DNA from: Azospirillum brasilense
Lineage (GTDB): Bacteria; Pseudomonadota; Alphaproteobacteria; Azospirillales; Azospirillaceae
Reading direction: 5' to 3'
Assembly: GCF_007827795.1 (NCBI RefSeq)
Contig: NZ_VITI01000023.1
Coordinates: 1-64,000 of the forward strand
DNA length: 64,000 nucleotides
Numbering within the stretch: the first letter of the stretch is position 1; each line of letters begins with the position of its first letter. A program made the translations under genes and the position numbers. The notes below the pieces were generated by a model. That model saw only the letters and a program-made list of their open reading frames with translations. It searched no databases and was not told the DNA's origin. This document shows, one piece after another, positions 62,362 to 64,000 of this stretch.

Positions 62362-63311
62362 GCGCCGTCGTCCGTTTCCATCATCCCGGCCCTCCATCGG
62401 TTCTCGTCCTGGAAGATGAAGACGTTCCCCTGCCCGGCCCCGGTGAGGTCCGCTTCCGGGCACGGGCGATCGGCGTCAATTTCGTCGACACCGCTTTTCG
62501 CGACGGCAGCTTCAACTCACCCCTTCCGGCAGCCGGCGGGGTCGAGGCCGCCGGCGTCATCGACGCGGTCGGTCCGGGCGTGAGTGACCATGCCGTCGGC
62601 GACCGCGTCGGCTATTTCTTCGCGCCGGGCAGCTACGCCGAGCTGCGCAACGTCCCGGCGGAGGTGCTGATCCGGCTGCCCGACGACATCGCTTTCGACG
62701 ATGCCGCCGCGATCATGACGAAGGGGCTGACGGCCTGGGTGGCGATCCGCCATCTTCATCCTGTCGAACCGGGCGAGGCGGTTCTCGTTCAGGGCGCCAC
62801 TGGGGGCGTCGGATCGCTCACCGCGCGCTGGGCGGATGCTTTGGGTGCCCATGTCGTCGGCACCGGTTCCGCTGCCAAGCTGGGAGTGCTGAACGGGTCG
62901 GGCGTCAGCGGCGTGGACTCCCGTGATCCGGGTCTGTCCGACCGGCTGCGTCGGCTGGTGCCCGGCGGCTTCGACGTGGTCTGCGAGTTCGTGGGCCGGG
63001 CCACCTTCCCAGCCTCCGTGACGGCGCTCCGCGACGGCGGTGAGATCGTCATGATCGGCGCCGCATCCGGCCGCCCGGAGGTCGACCGCGACACACTGGC
63101 GGGCCGCCGCATCCGGCTGTCGAGCGGCAGCACGGCCCAGCTGGTCCGGGGATCGCTTCTCGCCAGCGCCAGCGCGGAGGTCTTCGACGCCCACCGACGG
63201 GGCGTGTTCGGAACTCTGCGCCTCAGCCGCTATCCGCTGGCAGACGCCGCCCGCGCCCATGAGGACATCGCAACGCGCAACCGCGACGGCCTGCTCCTGC
63301 TGATCCCGTGA
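62358..63311 (+). CDS. NADPH:quinone oxidoreductase, zinc-independent MDR family
   Basis: The 317-residue protein has GVNFVDTAFRDG near the start, a GVEAAGVIDAVGPGVSDHAVGDRVGYFF core, and the NADPH-binding VLVQGATGGVGSLTARWADALGAHVVGTG. These are typical of QOR/zeta-crystallin-like medium-chain reductases without the zinc sites. It probably reduces quinones or enones with NADPH in the cytosol. Its start overlaps a 54-codon ORF by 4 bases. An SDR gene follows. Confidence 0.91.
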   Translation: MSAVVRFHHPGPPSVLVLEDEDVPLPGPGEVRFRARAIGVNFVDTAFRDGSFNSPLPAAGGVEAAGVIDAVGPGVSDHAVGDRVGYFFAPGSYAELRNVPAEVLIRLPDDIAFDDAAAIMTKGLTAWVAIRHLHPVEPGEAVLVQGATGGVGSLTARWADALGAHVVGTGSAAKLGVLNGSGVSGVDSRDPGLSDRLRRLVPGGFDVVCEFVGRATFPASVTALRDGGEIVMIGAASGRPEVDRDTLAGRRIRLSSGSTAQLVRGSLLASASAEVFDAHRRGVFGTLRLSRYPLADAARAHEDIATRNRDGLLLLIP

Positions 63312-63479
63312 ACTCAGAGTCCAAGCCGCCACTCAAGTTTCTCGCCGCGGTTGCCCGCCACCCCGGGGCGGGACCATGCCGGCCGGGCCTCCGGCGATGC
63401 CGGCGCGAAGCAGGTCCCGAAGGCCGGGCGGCCGGACGCCACCGGCTGCACTCCGCACAATCCCAAGAGGAACCCAGCA

Positions 63480-64000
63480 ATGCTTAGCATGGATGAATTT
63501 GCCGGCAAGGTGGTGCTGGTCACCGGGGCGGGCTCCGGCATCGGCCGGGAAGCGGCTCTACTCTTCGCGGAGCGCGGTGCGCATGTCTTCGCGGCCGACC
63601 TGAACGAGGCGGGGCTTGCGGAGACCCTGGAGCGGATCGTCCGGGCCGGCGGCCGCGCGTCGGTGCGCCGGACCGACGTATCCGACGAGAGCAAGGTCGC
63701 GGCCTTACTCGCCCATGTCGAACGCGAGGGTGGTCGTCTCGATGCCGCCTTCAACAATGCCGGCGTCACCGGCGGCACCCACCGGGTGGAGGAATACCCG
63801 GTGGAGGATTTCGACCGGGTGCTTGGCATCAACCTGCGCAGCATCTTCCTGGGCATCAAGCACGAGGTGCCCCTGATGCTGCGCAGCGGCGGCGGCGCCA
63901 TCTGCAACACCGCCTCGGTCGCCGCGCTCACCGGCCCTGGCGGAATGAGCGCCTATGCCGCATCCAAGCACGGGGTGCACGGCCTGACGCGGGTCGCCGC
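63480..64000 (+). CDS. SDR-family oxidoreductase, 3' end outside window
   Basis: About 173 codons are visible from ATG 63480: KVVLVTGAGSGIGREAALLFAERGAHVFAADLN, NNAGVTGGTHRVEE, and Ser/Tyr-x3-Lys in AICNTASVAALTGPGGMSAYAASKHGVHGL. The C-terminal part is cut by the window end. It is a classical SDR, the sixth in the window. The gap 63312-63479 shows nothing recognised. Confidence 0.9.
   Translation, partial: MLSMDEFAGKVVLVTGAGSGIGREAALLFAERGAHVFAADLNEAGLAETLERIVRAGGRASVRRTDVSDESKVAALLAHVEREGGRLDAAFNNAGVTGGTHRVEEYPVEDFDRVLGINLRSIFLGIKHEVPLMLRSGGGAICNTASVAALTGPGGMSAYAASKHGVHGLTRVA

Overview
The window is high-GC DNA with densely packed genes on both strands. It looks like an alphaproteobacterium of the Azospirillum/Rhodospirillales type. 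That is inferred from the gene set: DctB/DctD with a sigma-54 dctA promoter, a propionyl-CoA/methylmalonyl-CoA module with a PccR-like regulator, a fused malic enzyme-phosphotransacetylase, TPR-glycosyltransferases and many oxidoreductase/regulator pairs. No rRNA, complete tRNA or CRISPR array was seen.

Left part (1-31 kb), core-like metabolism. A pyruvate formate-lyase gene cut by the window edge has an FNR/FixK-type box upstream. It is followed by pqiABC, an unknown protein with its own terminator, a TPR-glycosyltransferase, maeB, and dctA divergent from dctBD. The dctA-dctB gap holds a textbook -24/-12 promoter and two inverted-repeat activator sites. Next come an OGT-like TPR glycosyltransferase, a DUF2161 nuclease-like gene, a ccdAB toxin-antitoxin pair with a palindromic operator, and a propionate block (methylmalonyl-CoA mutase, bioY, pccA, pccB). 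A divergent PccR-type regulator flanks candidate TTTGCAAA sites. An Asp/Glu racemase and two glycosyltransferase genes close this part.

Middle (31.3-34.8 kb), a scrapyard of mobile elements. It holds a broken RTX gene, an IS3 remnant carrying a complete IS30 element, an ISL3 fragment, an IstB/IS4 chimera, and a 20-bp 3' end of an initiator tRNA followed by a terminator.

Right part (35-64 kb), accessory metabolism. From 35.6 to 49.1 kb three transcription units are tied together by a 15-bp palindrome, CTTATAAGTTATAAG. They encode a polyamine-type ABC importer with two tandem binding proteins, an amidase, two class III aminotransferases, a split transketolase, an SDR and a GntR regulator. This looks like one catabolic regulon for an unidentified nitrogen-containing, possibly ketose-derived compound, and it is the best candidate for an undescribed system. 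From 49 to 64 kb there are LysR, AraC, pirin, metallo-hydrolase, quinone oxidoreductase and several SDR genes. A 41-bp element is shared by the doxX and lysR/pirin promoters. A complete IS21 element with a 5-bp target duplication splits a small ORF.
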